Positions 1 through 9,201 of a stretch of DNA of 64,000 nt are shown piece by piece. The stretch's first letter is position 1. Every line of letters starts with the position of its first letter. Origin of the DNA: DATFQE01 sp963733845 (lineage in GTDB: Bacteria > Actinomycetota > Thermoleophilia > Gaiellales > Gaiellaceae); the NCBI GenBank assembly GCA_963733845.1, contig CAVTEM010000012.1, positions 186,001 to 250,000 on the forward strand, given 5' to 3'. The translations under genes and the position numbers were made by a program. The notes beneath the pieces were generated by a model. That model worked only from the letters and a program-made list of their open reading frames with translations. It did not search any database and was not told where the DNA came from.

Positions 1-87
1 TTACTCGCACGATCGCTCCCTGCGTCCTTGCCTCGCACCACCCAGCGCACCCCGACGGCGAGGCATCATCCTGAAACCGGTTCTCTC

Positions 88-774
88 GTGAAACGCCTAC
101 TCGTGCTCGCCGTCGTCGCGGCCGGCTTCAGCGCCATGCCGGCTCCCGCCATGGCCACCGACGAGTGCCGCGGGCTGCAGCAGTGCGTGCCCGTGCACGG
201 GCCGTGGGTGGTCGTCCCGACCGCGAACAGCATCCCACGCCCGCGCGTGGAGTGGCAGCTCACCTGCCCGCGCGGTTACGTCGCCGCCGGCCTCGACGCC
301 GAGCTCAGCGACCGCGCGATCGACGTCGGCTTCCTCGGACAGGTCGGCGCGCCGATCACGCCCGGCGTCGTCTCCGACCGGAGGATCGTCTTCTACGCCA
401 GCTACGTCGGCGCCACGGCTCGCGCGCCGAGCTTCAGGCCGCACGTGGGCTGCATGCCCGGCGGAGGCGGCGGGAGGCTGCCGACCGCGTTCAAGCCCGG
501 CCGGCCAACGATCAGGCGGGTGGCGCAGAACGAGATCCCACCGGGCCGAAGCGCGGCGGCGAAGAGCTGCCTGCGCAGCGAGACCCTGGTCGGCGCTTCG
601 CACGCGTTCGGCTTCTTCATGCGCGCCACGCCGAGCGCGAGCCTGATCGAGAGCGTCGCCGGCCGGCAGCGGGTCAGCGGCCGAAGCGTCAACGTCCTCG
701 TGACCGCCGACGTCGAGGTCGCGTCGGTGCAGGCGGTCGTCCAGGTGCACGCGATCTGCTCGAGGGTGCGATGA
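88..774 (+). CDS. Secreted cysteine-containing protein of unknown function
   Basis: About 228 residues from the GTG at 88, which begins a clear signal peptide (basic KR, hydrophobic LLVLAVVAAGF stretch, AMA before the likely cut). An upstream in-frame start at 28 would add residues ahead of the signal and is less likely. The mature part has at least six cysteines (DECRG, LTCPRG, GCMPGG, KSCLR, AICSR), a glycine run near the middle and no domain I recognise. Its stop overlaps the start of the VWA gene (ATGA), so the two are probably co-translated. Likely exported; function unknown. Confidence 0.7.
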   Translation: MKRLLVLAVVAAGFSAMPAPAMATDECRGLQQCVPVHGPWVVVPTANSIPRPRVEWQLTCPRGYVAAGLDAELSDRAIDVGFLGQVGAPITPGVVSDRRIVFYASYVGATARAPSFRPHVGCMPGGGGGRLPTAFKPGRPTIRRVAQNEIPPGRSAAAKSCLRSETLVGASHAFGFFMRATPSASLIESVAGRQRVSGRSVNVLVTADVEVASVQAVVQVHAICSRVR

Positions 775-1844
775 GCTTCGCCTCTCCTTGGCTCCTGCTC
801 GCGCTGCTGGCGGTTCCGCTTGCGGTCGCGCTCTACCTGCTCGCCGAGCGGCGGCGGATGCGCTACGCGGTCCGCTTCACGAACATGGACGTGCTCGCGG
901 CCGTCGCCGGCGGCTCCGCGTGGCGCCGGTACGTGGCGCCGCTCGTGGCCCTGTGCGCGCTGGCCGCCCTGTGCGTCGGGATCGCGCGGCCGGAGCGGAA
1001 CACGATGGTGCCCGAGGAGCGGGCGACGGTGATCCTCGTCGTCGACGACTCCCTCTCGATGCAGGCCCGCGACGTGGAGCCGACGCGCCTGGAGGCGGCG
1101 AAGAGCGCGGTGCGCACCTTCCTCGACCAGGTGCCGGACCGGCTCAGGGTCGGGCTGATCGTCTTCTCGGGCGAGGCGCAGACGGCGGCGCCGCCGACCA
1201 CCGACCACGACCTCGTCCGCGACTCCGTCGGCGAGATCGGCCTCTTCCAGGGCTACGGCGGCACGGCGATCGGCGACGCGCTCGCCGCGGCGGTCGAGCT
1301 CGGCCAGCAGGCCGTGCCGGAGCTCGCACCGGAGGACGACGGCGACGGCCAGACGATCGCGTACTCCGCCCAGGGCGAGGAGCCGAAGGAGAAGAACAAG
1401 CTCGTCTCGATCCTGTTCCTGTCGGACGGCTCGCAGACGCGCGGCAAGCTGCAGCCCCTCGAGGGCGCCGAGCTCGCCGCCGACGCGGGGATCCCGGTCT
1501 ACACGATCGCGCTCGGGACGCCGGAGGGCGTGCTCCGCGGCGACTTCGGGCCCGGGTTCGGCCAGCCCGGCCAGACCACGCCCTCGACCCCGGGCTTCGG
1601 CGAGCGCGAGATCCCGGTTCCGCCGGACCCCGAGACGATGGGCGAGATCGCACGCATGACCGGCGGCGAGTTCTCCGAGGCGAAGGACGCGAAGACGCTC
1701 GAATCCGTCTACGAGCAGCTGGGCTCGGATCTCGGCCGCAAGCCAGGCGAGGTCGAGGTCACGTCGTGGTTCCTGGCCCTGGCGGCCGGATTGCTCCTGG
1801 TTGCGGGGGTCTTGTCCGCCGCCTGGTCGCCTCGACTGCCCTGA
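771..1844 (+). CDS. VWA-domain membrane protein, BatA-like
   Basis: 357 residues. Two N-terminal membrane segments (residues about 5-25 and 55-75), then a von Willebrand A domain with MIDAS motif DDSLSM (DxSxS) near residue 93 and FLSDGSQTRG later, then a C-terminal membrane helix (WFLALAAGLLLVAGVL). This is the BatA-type layout usually found beside MoxR ATPases. A close paralogue lies at 7307-8272 in a full MoxR-DUF58 operon. A low-complexity Gly/Pro/Gln insert (about residues 260-285) sits before the conserved PPDPETM segment. The start ATG overlaps the preceding stop. Likely a periplasm- or wall-facing adaptor; its partner is unknown. Confidence 0.85.
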   Translation: MSFASPWLLLALLAVPLAVALYLLAERRRMRYAVRFTNMDVLAAVAGGSAWRRYVAPLVALCALAALCVGIARPERNTMVPEERATVILVVDDSLSMQARDVEPTRLEAAKSAVRTFLDQVPDRLRVGLIVFSGEAQTAAPPTTDHDLVRDSVGEIGLFQGYGGTAIGDALAAAVELGQQAVPELAPEDDGDGQTIAYSAQGEEPKEKNKLVSILFLSDGSQTRGKLQPLEGAELAADAGIPVYTIALGTPEGVLRGDFGPGFGQPGQTTPSTPGFGEREIPVPPDPETMGEIARMTGGEFSEAKDAKTLESVYEQLGSDLGRKPGEVEVTSWFLALAAGLLLVAGVLSAAWSPRLP

Positions 1845-1889
1845 ATCGGGGGACGACATCGCCGTCGCCTACGAGCCTACGGTCTGCCC

Positions 1890-2436
1890 GTGGAGCCACT
1901 GCGGCTGCTCGAATCCTACGAGCCGGCACTCGAGTTCGGGACCGGCCTTCGTGCACGCCTGCGCGTGATGCACGACAGCCACGCGGTCCTGGCACACCTG
2001 CCCGAGCTGAAGCCACGCTCCGAGCGGCTCGGCGAACTGATCGTCGAGGCGGGCCTGCTCACTCCGGCCGACCTCGAGTGGGCGCTCGAGGAGGCCTCCG
2101 GCCGGCGCCGCCGGCTGGGCGAGGTGCTGATCGATGAGGAGCTCGTCTCGCACGACGACCTCGTGCGGCTCCTCGGCGAGCAGCGCGGGATGCCGTATCT
2201 CGACCTCTCCGTCCTCGATCCCGACCCCGAGGCGCTCAGACTCCTCCCTCGCTCCACCGTCCGGCTGTTCCGCACACTGCCGGTCGGCTTTGCACGGGGC
2301 CTGCCGGTGGTGGCGGTGGCCGACCCGACCGACGAGCTCGCGCTTGCCCGCGCCCGCTCGTTCATGAACGACGTGCGCTTCGTCGCTTCGAGCGACCGCG
2401 AGATCCGTCCGCCGCCTCGACGCGCTCGGCCTCTAG
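1890..2436 (+). CDS. Orphan MshEN (GspE N-terminal) domain protein, frame break near the end
   Basis: GTG start at 1890. The core (LGELIVEAGLLTPADLEWAL, then LGEVLIDEELVSHDDLVRLLG, YLDLSVLDPDPEALRLLP) is the MshEN domain found at the N terminus of type II secretion/pilus ATPases, a fold that binds c-di-GMP in several family members. No ATPase follows. The frame is open to 2690 but becomes a shadow of the next gene after about 2408. Removing one base there gives an ending RRLDALGL and a stop at 2434-2436, just before the next gene. I annotate to that stop. The length (547 nt, one more than a multiple of 3) fits a single extra base. Possibly a c-di-GMP effector. Confidence 0.65.
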
Positions 2437-2464
2437 CCCAGCGGGCAAGATCCCCGGGGTGGGG

Positions 2465-2995
2465 ATGTGGATCGCGCTGCTTCGCGGCATCAACCTCGGA
2501 GCGCGGAACAAGGTCGCGATGGCCGACCTGCGCGCGCTCTTCGAGGAGCTCGGGGCCGAGGACGTCTCGACCTACGTCCAGAGCGGCAACGTCGTCTTCC
2601 GCAGCACGCGCCCGCGGGCCGAGCTCGGCCAGGCGATCGTCGAGGGGATCAGTGAACGGCTCGGCCTCGACCTCACCGTCGTCCTCCTGACGAAAGCGGA
2701 GCTCGCCCGGCTCGAGCAGGGCAATCCCTTCGCCTCGTCCGAGCCCGACCCGGTCAAGCTGCACGTCACGTTCCTCGCCGAGCGACCGCAGGCGGGCCGG
2801 GTCCGCGAGCTGCGGAAGCTGGAGTTCGAGCCCGACGAGTTCGAGGTCGCGGGCACGGCGGTGTACCTCCACTGCCCGCAGGGCTACGGCCGCTCGAAGC
2901 TGAGCAACGCCTTCTTCGAGAAGCGGCTCGGCGTGGCGGCGACGACGCGCAACTGGCGCACGGTCAAGGCGCTCGGCGAGCTCGCCTCCGGCTGA
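2465..2995 (+). CDS. DUF1697 family protein
   Basis: 176 residues. It begins MWIALLRGINLGARNKVAMADLRA, the conserved N terminus of DUF1697, followed by YVQSGNVVF, LTVVLLTKAEL, GYGRSKLSN and a C-terminal ATTRNWRTV, which cover the whole family. ATG at 2465 is chosen over GTG at 2459 because the family starts at this methionine. Cytoplasmic; biochemical role unknown. It is followed by only a short gap before two genes on the opposite strand. Confidence 0.88.
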   Translation: MWIALLRGINLGARNKVAMADLRALFEELGAEDVSTYVQSGNVVFRSTRPRAELGQAIVEGISERLGLDLTVVLLTKAELARLEQGNPFASSEPDPVKLHVTFLAERPQAGRVRELRKLEFEPDEFEVAGTAVYLHCPQGYGRSKLSNAFFEKRLGVAATTRNWRTVKALGELASG

Positions 2996-3022
2996 CGCTA
3001 CCGCCCGCGTCCTACTCCGGTG

Positions 3023-3776
3023 TCATCGCATCTCCATCCGCATCGACGGCGCCGGCTCGTCAGGCTCGGTCAAACCTGGCACGCTCGACGGCGAGATCGC
3101 CGCCCAGAGGCCCAGCGCTATCAGCGCCGGAGCGACGAAGCGTGAGATCCGGACCCCGTTCGGGAGCACCTTCTCGACGAAGATCACCGCGGCGACGATC
3201 GCCATCCAGAGGACGCTCATCACGCCGAGGGCGAACAGGACGGCCATCAGCGCCCAGGATGCGCCGACGCAGTAGACGCCGTGCTCGAGGCCGGCCCGCA
3301 GACCGGACAGCCGGTCACCGGGCTCCTGCTCGACGCTCCGGCAGCGCCGAAGGCACGCCGCCTTGAGCGGTGTGAGCTCGTAGAGCCCGGCGACGACGAG
3401 CACGGCGCCCGTCGCGTACGGGCCGCCCCGGTCCCACGCGAGCCAGGCCAGGTCGAGAGACGTCACGAGCCGGAAGAAGCGCGTAGGCCACGAGGCCGTA
3501 GGCCGTCCACGCCGCGAGGTAGCCGGCCGTGAAGAGCAGCGGTCGGCAGCCCACGCGAGACCCGTGCCACGAACACGGCCGTCGGGCACGGCCGAGGGCA
3601 GCATCATCGCGGCGCTCATCGTCACCCAGACTCCGAGGTACCAGCCCGAGGCGCCCAGGTCCGTGCCCGGGCCGGCGTCCATGCCGCGCATCCGCTCGAC
3701 GGTGACGATCCAGGCGATCGCCGCGGCCCCGAACAAGCAGCAGCGCCGCCCGGCCCCGAGAGGCGACGGCGCTCAT
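3023..3776 (-). CDS. DUF2182 metal-binding membrane protein, disrupted by several frame changes
   Basis: Conserved DUF2182 pieces are present in order: AWIVTVERMRGMDAGPGTDL, WVTMSAAMMLPSA, LLFTAGYLAAWTAYGL, YELTPLKAACLRRCR, YCVGASWALMAVLFALGVMS. They lie in different frames. Shifts are needed near 3745 (between the ATG at 3776 and the first conserved segment), near 3590, between 3590 and 3550, and near 3480. The start ATG overlaps the DUF899 stop (ATGA). The family is a multi-pass membrane protein often paired with DUF899 or DUF1326 genes. With at least four breaks in 300 bases it is either a decaying gene or a badly sequenced one; I cannot tell which. Confidence 0.7.
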
Positions 3777-4520
3777 GAGCGGGCGTCGTCGTACTCGTCG
3801 CGCCGCGTGGCGCGGAACTCGTCGACACGCCCTTTCGGCGTGCGATCGAGCAGCTGCTCGAAGTACGGCACGACGAAGTCGTGGTCGGGCGCCGCGCGGA
3901 AGTACGTGTGGTAGACGACGCCGTCCTCGAGCGCGAACGCGATCCAGCTGGGGTTCTCCTTCATCCCCTGCTCCAGCTCGGTCCCGACGTCCTTCGCCCA
4001 GTCCTCGAGCCAGTCGGGCGGATCCTTCAGGATCGTCTGGATCTCCTCGTTGTCCGAGGCCTGCTCGTCGGTGAGCGCGAGCTCGAAGTCGAACGCGAAG
4101 TCGCTCCCATGCGTCGACACCCACGGGAACTGCCAGCCCATGCGCTGCTTGTACGCCTGCAGCTTCTCCAGCGGCGCGCGCGAGAAGCAGATCAGCGTCA
4201 CGTCGCGGTGGTTCAGGTGGACGAGGCCGCCGTCGAGGTGGTCGGCCAGGCTCGAGCAGCCCGGGCACGCGCCCGTGTAGCTCGGCCCGAACATGATGTT
4301 GTAGGCGAGCAACTGGGAGCGCCCGTCGAAGAGCTCGGCCAGCGTCTTCGTCCCCTCGTCGGTCGCGAAGCGTGTACTCCTTCTCGACCGGCACCCACGG
4401 CAGCTCCAGCCGTTGGCGCGCCAGCTCCTCGCTCTGCTGGGCGTGCTCGTTCTCCCGCTCGAGCAGCTCGTTGCGAGCCGCGACCCACTCCTCGCGCGTT
4501 CCCACCTTGTGCGTGGTCAT
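3773..4520 (-). CDS. DUF899 thioredoxin-like protein, one frame break
   Basis: Starts MTTHKVGTREEWVAARNELL and continues LPWVPVEKEY, then in the next frame LAELFDGRSQLLAYNIMFGP, CPGCSSLADHLDGGLVHL, WVSTHGSDFAFDFEL and YHTYFRAAPDH, which is the full DUF899 sequence. One extra base near 4371 (length 748 nt, one over a multiple of 3) explains the break. The family has a thioredoxin fold; the CPGC here matches a redox-type motif. The intact product would be about 248 residues. Its stop overlaps the ATG of the DUF2182 gene, so both are likely one transcript. Confidence 0.8.
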
Positions 4521-4571
4521 GTTCCCCCTTGTTCGTGATTCACCCTCTTAGACGGGAGCGGCCGCGGTAAC

Positions 4572-5234
4572 TCATCGCCCCTCGGGATCTTGCCCTTGCA
4601 GGTACGCGAGCACCGCGAGGACCCGCCGGTGGTCGGTCTGCGAGGGCGGCAGCCGGAGCTTCATGAAGATGTTCGCGATGTGCTTCTCGATCGCCCCGAC
4701 CGTGAGCACGAACTCCTCGGCGATCGCGGCGTTCGACCGTCCCTCCGCCATCCGCGCGAGGACCTCGCGCTCACGGGGCGTCAGGCGCTCGAGCGGCCCC
4801 TCGGCCCGGCGGTGTGAGAAGAGCTGCGCGACGACCTCGGGGTCGAGCGCAGTCCCGCCGTCGGCGACGCGGCGGACAGCGTCGACGAAGTCGGCGACGT
4901 CCATGATCCGGTCCTTCAGCAGGTAGCCGACGCCGCCACGGCCGTCGGCGAGCAGCTCGGCCGCGTAGGTCGGCTCGACGTACTGGGACACGACGAGGAT
5001 CGCGACGTCGGGCAGCCGCTCGCGGATCTCCAGTGCCGCACGGACCCCCTCGTCCCGGAAGGTCGGAGGCAGCCGGATGTCCACGATCGCGATGTCCGGG
5101 CGCTCCAGCGTGAGCGCGTGCATCAGCCCGTCGGCGTCCGTGACAGCGGCGACGACCTCGAAGCCGTTGTCTCGGAGCAGGCGCGTGAGCCCGTCGCGCA
5201 GGAGCGCGAGGTCCTCGGCGATTACGACCCGCAC
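4572..5234 (-). CDS. NarL/FixJ-type response regulator
   Basis: 220 residues. Receiver domain at the N terminus (MRVVIAEDLALLRDGL, phosphoacceptor Asp in AIVDIRLPP near residue 50, Lys in YLLKDRI) and a C-terminal LuxR helix-turn-helix (LTPREREVLARMAEGRSNAAIAE, then VEKH-like GAIEKHIANIFMKL). The start overlaps the end of the upstream histidine kinase by 13 bases, so this is the kinase's cognate regulator. Targets are not visible. Confidence 0.93.
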   Translation of the reverse strand: MRVVIAEDLALLRDGLTRLLRDNGFEVVAAVTDADGLMHALTLERPDIAIVDIRLPPTFRDEGVRAALEIRERLPDVAILVVSQYVEPTYAAELLADGRGGVGYLLKDRIMDVADFVDAVRRVADGGTALDPEVVAQLFSHRRAEGPLERLTPREREVLARMAEGRSNAAIAEEFVLTVGAIEKHIANIFMKLRLPPSQTDHRRVLAVLAYLQGQDPEGR

Positions 5235-6820
5235 GGCAGCTCGGCTCTCAGCGTGGTAGGTCCTCCTTCCGGGCTCGTGATGCGAAGAGTGCCGTCCAGC
5301 GCGGTGACGCGCTGCCGCAGGCCCGTGAGACCGCGGCCGGCGGGATCGGCGCCGCCGCGCCCGTCGTCGGCGACCTCGGCGACCAGCAGTCCGTCGCTGC
5401 GCTCGATGAGGATGTCCACCCGGGTCGCGTGCGCGTGCTTGATCACGTTCGCGAGCGCCTCGGAGACGACGAAGTAGGCCGCGCTCTCGACCGTGCCGGC
5501 CGGGCGCTGCCGCAGGTCGACCGAGAGACGAACGTGGACGGGGCTACGCGCGGCGAGCGCGGAGATGGCTGCCTCGAGGCCGCGGTCCGTGAGGATCGGC
5601 GGGTGGATCCCGCGCGCCAGGTCGCGGAGCTCCTCGAGCGCCTCGCCCGCGCCCCGGCGGGCCTCGGCGAGGAGCTCGCGCACCGCCTCAGGATCGTCCT
5701 GGAGCTTCTGCTCGGCCATGCCGAGGTTCATCCCGAGGGCGACGAGGCGCGCCTGGGCGCCGTCGTGGAGGTCCCGCTCGATGCGGCGCAACTCCGCGTC
5801 CTGGACGTCGATCGCGCCGGCACGGCTCGCTTCGAGCACCTCGATCCGGTGGCCGCGGCGCGCGTGCACCACGGCGGCGTGGATCGCCGCCGCGAGCGCG
5901 AGCCCGAGCGCCGGCCAGACGGGCCAGAAGTAGCCGTGCGTCGTCACCGCCCAGACCGCGACCAGGAAGCCGACGATCAGCACGGAGATGCCGATCTGGA
6001 GCGCGAGCGAAACGCTGCCGCCGGCGAGCCGCCGGGGCGCGGGGTGCTCGAGGACGAGGTAGATCCAGCCCGGAATCCCGACCACGAACACGAGTACGAG
6101 CAGCGGCCAGACCGGCCAGAAGTAGCCGCCGCCCGTGAGCGCCCAGATCAGGGCGAGCACGACGACGATGCTCGTCGAGACGAGCGAGTGGATCGTCAGG
6201 GCCCGCGTGCGCGCGGCACTGCGCTCGGCCGGCGAGCGGCGGTCGACCTCGTCGCCTGCGAGCAGCTGGGTCGCCAGGCGCCGTGAGAGAGCGGCCATGG
6301 GGCCGAGCAGGTGCGCGGCGGCTGACGAGCAAGGCGAGCCCGAGCGGGACGAAGAGCAGCGCCTCGCCGAGGGTGTCGACCCCCGGATGCCGAAGACGTC
6401 CTCGCTCTCCCACCTGCGGTACGAGAGCGGCACCAGGAGCGCCTGGACCGCGAAGGAGATGAGCGGCAGCGGGATCAGCGCGAGCGGCCACGCGACCAGG
6501 AGGTGTGCCTGCTGCCGCCAGAACGCCCGGTCGGTGAGCACCTCCGAGCCCCAGCCCCAGAAGCCCCTGCCCCGGACGGCGATCGGTGGGTGCACCGACG
6601 TGCCGAGCAGCTCGTCGGCCGCGTCGGCCTGGGCCCGCGCGAGCAGGCCGACTCCCCACCGCAGGCCGACGAGGAGCGGGATCACGAGCGGGGTGATCGC
6701 CAGCGCGACCGTCACCGACCAACCGCTGATCACGACCACCCAGGCGACGATTCCGAGCGCCATCTGGGCGAGGAAGAAGAGCAGCGCGCGGTAGGTCTCC
6801 GAGCCGCGCGAACGGTGCAA
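5222..6820 (-). CDS. Membrane sensor histidine kinase (HPK7/DesK type)
   Basis: About 530 residues. Several N-terminal membrane helices, a conserved sensor region with repeated GYFWPVWP segments, then the DHp motif RRIERDLHDGAQARLVALGMNL and an HATPase_c domain (N box EALANVIKHA, G boxes DDGRGGADPAGRGLTGLRQR). Two compensating breaks near 6390 (a short G run) and 6325 garble about 23 residues; the other frame gives the expected helix DTLGEALLFVPLGLALLV. The in-frame start is TTG 6820, but ATG 6833 in the next frame gives a better N terminus (MSRLLAPFARLG), hinting at a third indel near 6797. Paired with the regulator at 4572-5234. Confidence 0.88.
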   Translation of the reverse strand: MHRSRGSETYRALLFFLAQMALGIVAWVVVISGWSVTVALAITPLVIPLLVGLRWGVGLLARAQADAADELLGTSVHPPIAVRGRGFWGWGSEVLTDRAFWRQQAHLLVAWPLALIPLPLISFAVQALLVPLSYRRWESEDVFGIRGSTPSARRCSSSRSGSPCSSAAAHLLGPMAALSRRLATQLLAGDEVDRRSPAERSAARTRALTIHSLVSTSIVVVLALIWALTGGGYFWPVWPLLVLVFVVGIPGWIYLVLEHPAPRRLAGGSVSLALQIGISVLIVGFLVAVWAVTTHGYFWPVWPALGLALAAAIHAAVVHARRGHRIEVLEASRAGAIDVQDAELRRIERDLHDGAQARLVALGMNLGMAEQKLQDDPEAVRELLAEARRGAGEALEELRDLARGIHPPILTDRGLEAAISALAARSPVHVRLSVDLRQRPAGTVESAAYFVVSEALANVIKHAHATRVDILIERSDGLLVAEVADDGRGGADPAGRGLTGLRQRVTALDGTLRITSPEGGPTTLRAELPCGS

Positions 6821-6951
6821 GAAGCCTTGACATCGGCTAGCGAGCCTCCAGGTCTCGACTCATGAGCCTAGACTCGCCGCCGCGGCCGGCATCGAGCAAT
6901 GGAGGCCTCCGGCCTCTTGTGATGCAGATAACCCCACACCTGCCGGGGCGC

Positions 6952-6980
6952 GACCCGGGCTCGTCGCGCGAGCCCGGGTC
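6952..6980 (-). terminator. GC-rich hairpin, candidate terminator
   Basis: A perfect 12-base inverted repeat (GACCCGGGCTCG with a 5-base loop) lies 14 bases beyond the stop of the small membrane-protein gene at 6994 and between it and the converging sensor kinase start region. No T tract follows, so factor-independent termination is uncertain. The rest of 6821-6993 shows no gene. Confidence 0.4.
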
Positions 6981-6993
6981 ATGTCGCTCCCGC

Positions 6994-7275
6994 CTAGAGC
7001 TCGGACGAACCGGACCCGGGGGACACGTCGGTGCCCGAGCCGCCGCCGGAGCCGCCGGCTCCGTCGTCCGGGCAGTCCTCGGACGGAGCCTGCTGTTGCC
7101 CGTCGTCCTGGGTCGGAATGAACATCGACGGTGCGTCGCTCGCCGGCGAGTCGCTCGAGCCCGAGGAACCTCCGGCCGCGAAAGCGCCGGAGGCCCACAT
7201 CGTCAGGACGACCGCGACGACCGCGGCCACCGCGAGCAGCGGCCGCAGGTCGAGCGTGCGTGCCTTCTCTTCCAT
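6994..7275 (-). CDS. Small single-pass membrane or secreted protein with Ser/Gly-rich tail
   Basis: 93 residues from ATG 7275, which has a strong ribosome site (GGGGGTG) just upstream; an earlier in-frame start exists at 7302. One hydrophobic segment (LLAVAAVVAVVLTMWASGAFA) is followed by a Ser/Gly/Asp/Pro-rich tail with no fold I recognise. It is the last gene of the MoxR-DUF58-VWA operon, 31 bases after the VWA stop. Probably anchored with the flexible tail outside the membrane; function unknown. Confidence 0.65.
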   Translation of the reverse strand: MEEKARTLDLRPLLAVAAVVAVVLTMWASGAFAAGGSSGSSDSPASDAPSMFIPTQDDGQQQAPSEDCPDDGAGGSGGGSGTDVSPGSGSSEL

Positions 7276-7306
7276 CACTTCACCCCCTTCCGCCTCTCGC
7301 ATTCGG

Positions 7307-8272
7307 TCACGGGATCCGCCCGAACCACAGGGCGGAGAGGCTGCCGCCGAGCAGCAGGAACACGGCGCCGGCCGCCGCGAAGATCGCGGTCAGCTCGCGC
7401 TCCTCGTTCTCGGTCGAGACCTGCGAGCCGATCTCCTCGTAGACGGCCTCGAGGTCGGCCTGGGTCGGCGCCTCGAAGAAGCGGCCACCGGTCTCCTCGG
7501 CGACCTGCCTCAGCGTCTCCGGGTCGGGCGGGACGTTGTAGGTCTCGGTCACGCCGTAGTCGTTCGTGATCTCGACCGTGCCCGACTCGGTGCCGAGCGC
7601 GATCGTGTAGATGGGCACGCCGGCCTCCTTCGCCTGGTCGACCACCGCCAACGGCTCGCTCCCCGTCGAGTTGGCGCCGTCGGAGAGCAGGAGCACCGCC
7701 GAGAGCGGCTTGTCGCCGGCGGCGTCCTCCTCTTCGGGGTCGGTGGCGACGGCGACCGACGCCTCGATCGCGTCGCCGAGCGCGGTGCCGATGTCGCCCT
7801 CGATCGTGTCGAGCGATTCCCGGACGTCGTCCCGGTCGTCGGTCGGCTCCTCGAGGACCCGCACCGAGCTGGAGAACGAGACCAGACCGACGCGGAAGCG
7901 CTCCGGGAGCCCGTCGAGGAACGTGTTCGCAGCCGACTTGGCCGCTTCGAGCCGGCTCGGAGCGACGTCCGTCGCCGTCATCGACGCCGAGCTGTCCATC
8001 GTCAGGACGACCGTCGCCTCCTCGCGGGGCACGGCCACCACCGCCTGCGGCCTCGCCATCGCGACCACGAGCGCGGCCAGCGCGGCCAGGGTCAACAGGG
8101 CCGGGAGATGGCGCCTGCGGCCGGGCGTGGCGTCGACCACGTTGACCAGCAGGTCGAGGTTCGTGAAGCGGGCCGCGTACTTGATCCGCCTGCGCTGCAC
8201 GAGCCAGTAGGCGAGCAGCGCCACCGGGATCAGCAGCAGGCCCCACAGGATGAACGGGCTCGCGAAGCTCAT
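7307..8272 (-). CDS. VWA-domain membrane protein of MoxR operon (BatA-like)
   Basis: 321 residues. N-terminal membrane helices, VWA domain with a canonical MIDAS motif (MDSSASM, DxSxS) and LLLSDGANSTGS, and a C-terminal membrane helix (IFAAAGAVFLLLGGSLSALW). The start ATG overlaps the DUF58 stop (ATGA). Same layout as the paralogue at 771-1844, sharing the MSFASP start, ARFTN and the SRLEAAKSA segment. MoxR-VWA systems act as chaperone or envelope-stress machines in characterised bacteria; the client here is unknown. Confidence 0.9.
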   Translation of the reverse strand: MSFASPFILWGLLLIPVALLAYWLVQRRRIKYAARFTNLDLLVNVVDATPGRRRHLPALLTLAALAALVVAMARPQAVVAVPREEATVVLTMDSSASMTATDVAPSRLEAAKSAANTFLDGLPERFRVGLVSFSSSVRVLEEPTDDRDDVRESLDTIEGDIGTALGDAIEASVAVATDPEEEDAAGDKPLSAVLLLSDGANSTGSEPLAVVDQAKEAGVPIYTIALGTESGTVEITNDYGVTETYNVPPDPETLRQVAEETGGRFFEAPTQADLEAVYEEIGSQVSTENEERELTAIFAAAGAVFLLLGGSLSALWFGRIP

Positions 8273-9201
8273 CGACGCCTCCTCTCGCGGGCGAGGAACG
8301 AGGCGAACGGCCGCAGCCAGTCGCCCTCCGTGGACAGGACGAGGTGCGCGACGCCGAGCGAGGCGAGCTCGCGGGCGACGTCGTTCCGCTCCTGTGCGGC
8401 CGCGTCCGCGAAGCGCTCGCGCAGCTTTCGGCTGGCGGTGTCGACGTGCGCCTTGCGGCCCGTCTCCGGGTCGACGAGCCAGACGTGACCGACGTTCGGC
8501 AGCTCCTGCTCCCTCGGGTCGCGGATCTCCATCGCGACGACCGCGTGGCGGGATGCGAGCCGCAGGAGCGGCGCGCGCCAGTCCCGTGGCCCGCGGAAGT
8601 CCGAGACGACCACGACGTGGGAGCGCTGCCGCGCAACCCGCGCCAGCTGCGTGACCGCGGTGCCGAGCGACGTCCGGCCGACCCGCTCGGTCTCCGGCTC
8701 CCGGCGTACCGCGAGCAGGACCGAGAGCAGCCCCACGCGGCCCTGCCTCGGCCGCAGGGCCAGCGAGTCGCTCGCCCCGAAGGTGGCGACGCCGATCCGG
8801 TTCCCCCGCCGCGAGGCGAGGTGCCCGGTCGCGACCGCCACGCCCTCGGCGACGTCCCACTTGCGCCGGTCGGCCGTCCCGAAGCGCATCGAGGGCGACA
8901 CGTCGAGCAGGACCCACGAGGTGAGCGCCCGCTCGGCCACGTCGACCCGCACCTGGACGGTGTCCGAGCGCGCCGTCGCGTTCCAGTCGATCCGGCGGAC
9001 GTCGTCACCGGGCTCCCACTCGCGCACCTGGGCGAGCTCGGTGCCGACGCCGATCGCGGCCGTGCGGTGCTCCCCGGCGAGCAGGCCGTCGATCCGCCGG
9101 CCGATCTTCAGGTCGAGCGCCCGCAGCAGAGCCTCCGGCAGCGGGCCGGGGCCCGGCCGGTCGGGCGAGCGCTCGCGGATGAGGGCGGCGGCAGCGGTCA
9201 T
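8269..9201 (-). CDS. DUF58 domain protein
   Basis: 310 residues from ATG 9201. It contains the DUF58 core (EHRTAAIGVGTELAQVREWEPGDDVRRIDWNATAR in the N-terminal half, then TSWVLLDVSPSMRFG, a degenerate VWA strand). Both ends overlap neighbours by ATGA (MoxR stop upstream, VWA start downstream), which marks a tightly coupled MoxR-DUF58-VWA operon. Soluble by sequence. In the family this protein bridges the AAA ATPase and the membrane VWA proteins; the exact role is not established. Confidence 0.9.
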   Translation of the reverse strand: MTAAAALIRERSPDRPGPGPLPEALLRALDLKIGRRIDGLLAGEHRTAAIGVGTELAQVREWEPGDDVRRIDWNATARSDTVQVRVDVAERALTSWVLLDVSPSMRFGTADRRKWDVAEGVAVATGHLASRRGNRIGVATFGASDSLALRPRQGRVGLLSVLLAVRREPETERVGRTSLGTAVTQLARVARQRSHVVVVSDFRGPRDWRAPLLRLASRHAVVAMEIRDPREQELPNVGHVWLVDPETGRKAHVDTASRKLRERFADAAAQERNDVARELASLGVAHLVLSTEGDWLRPFASFLARERRRR

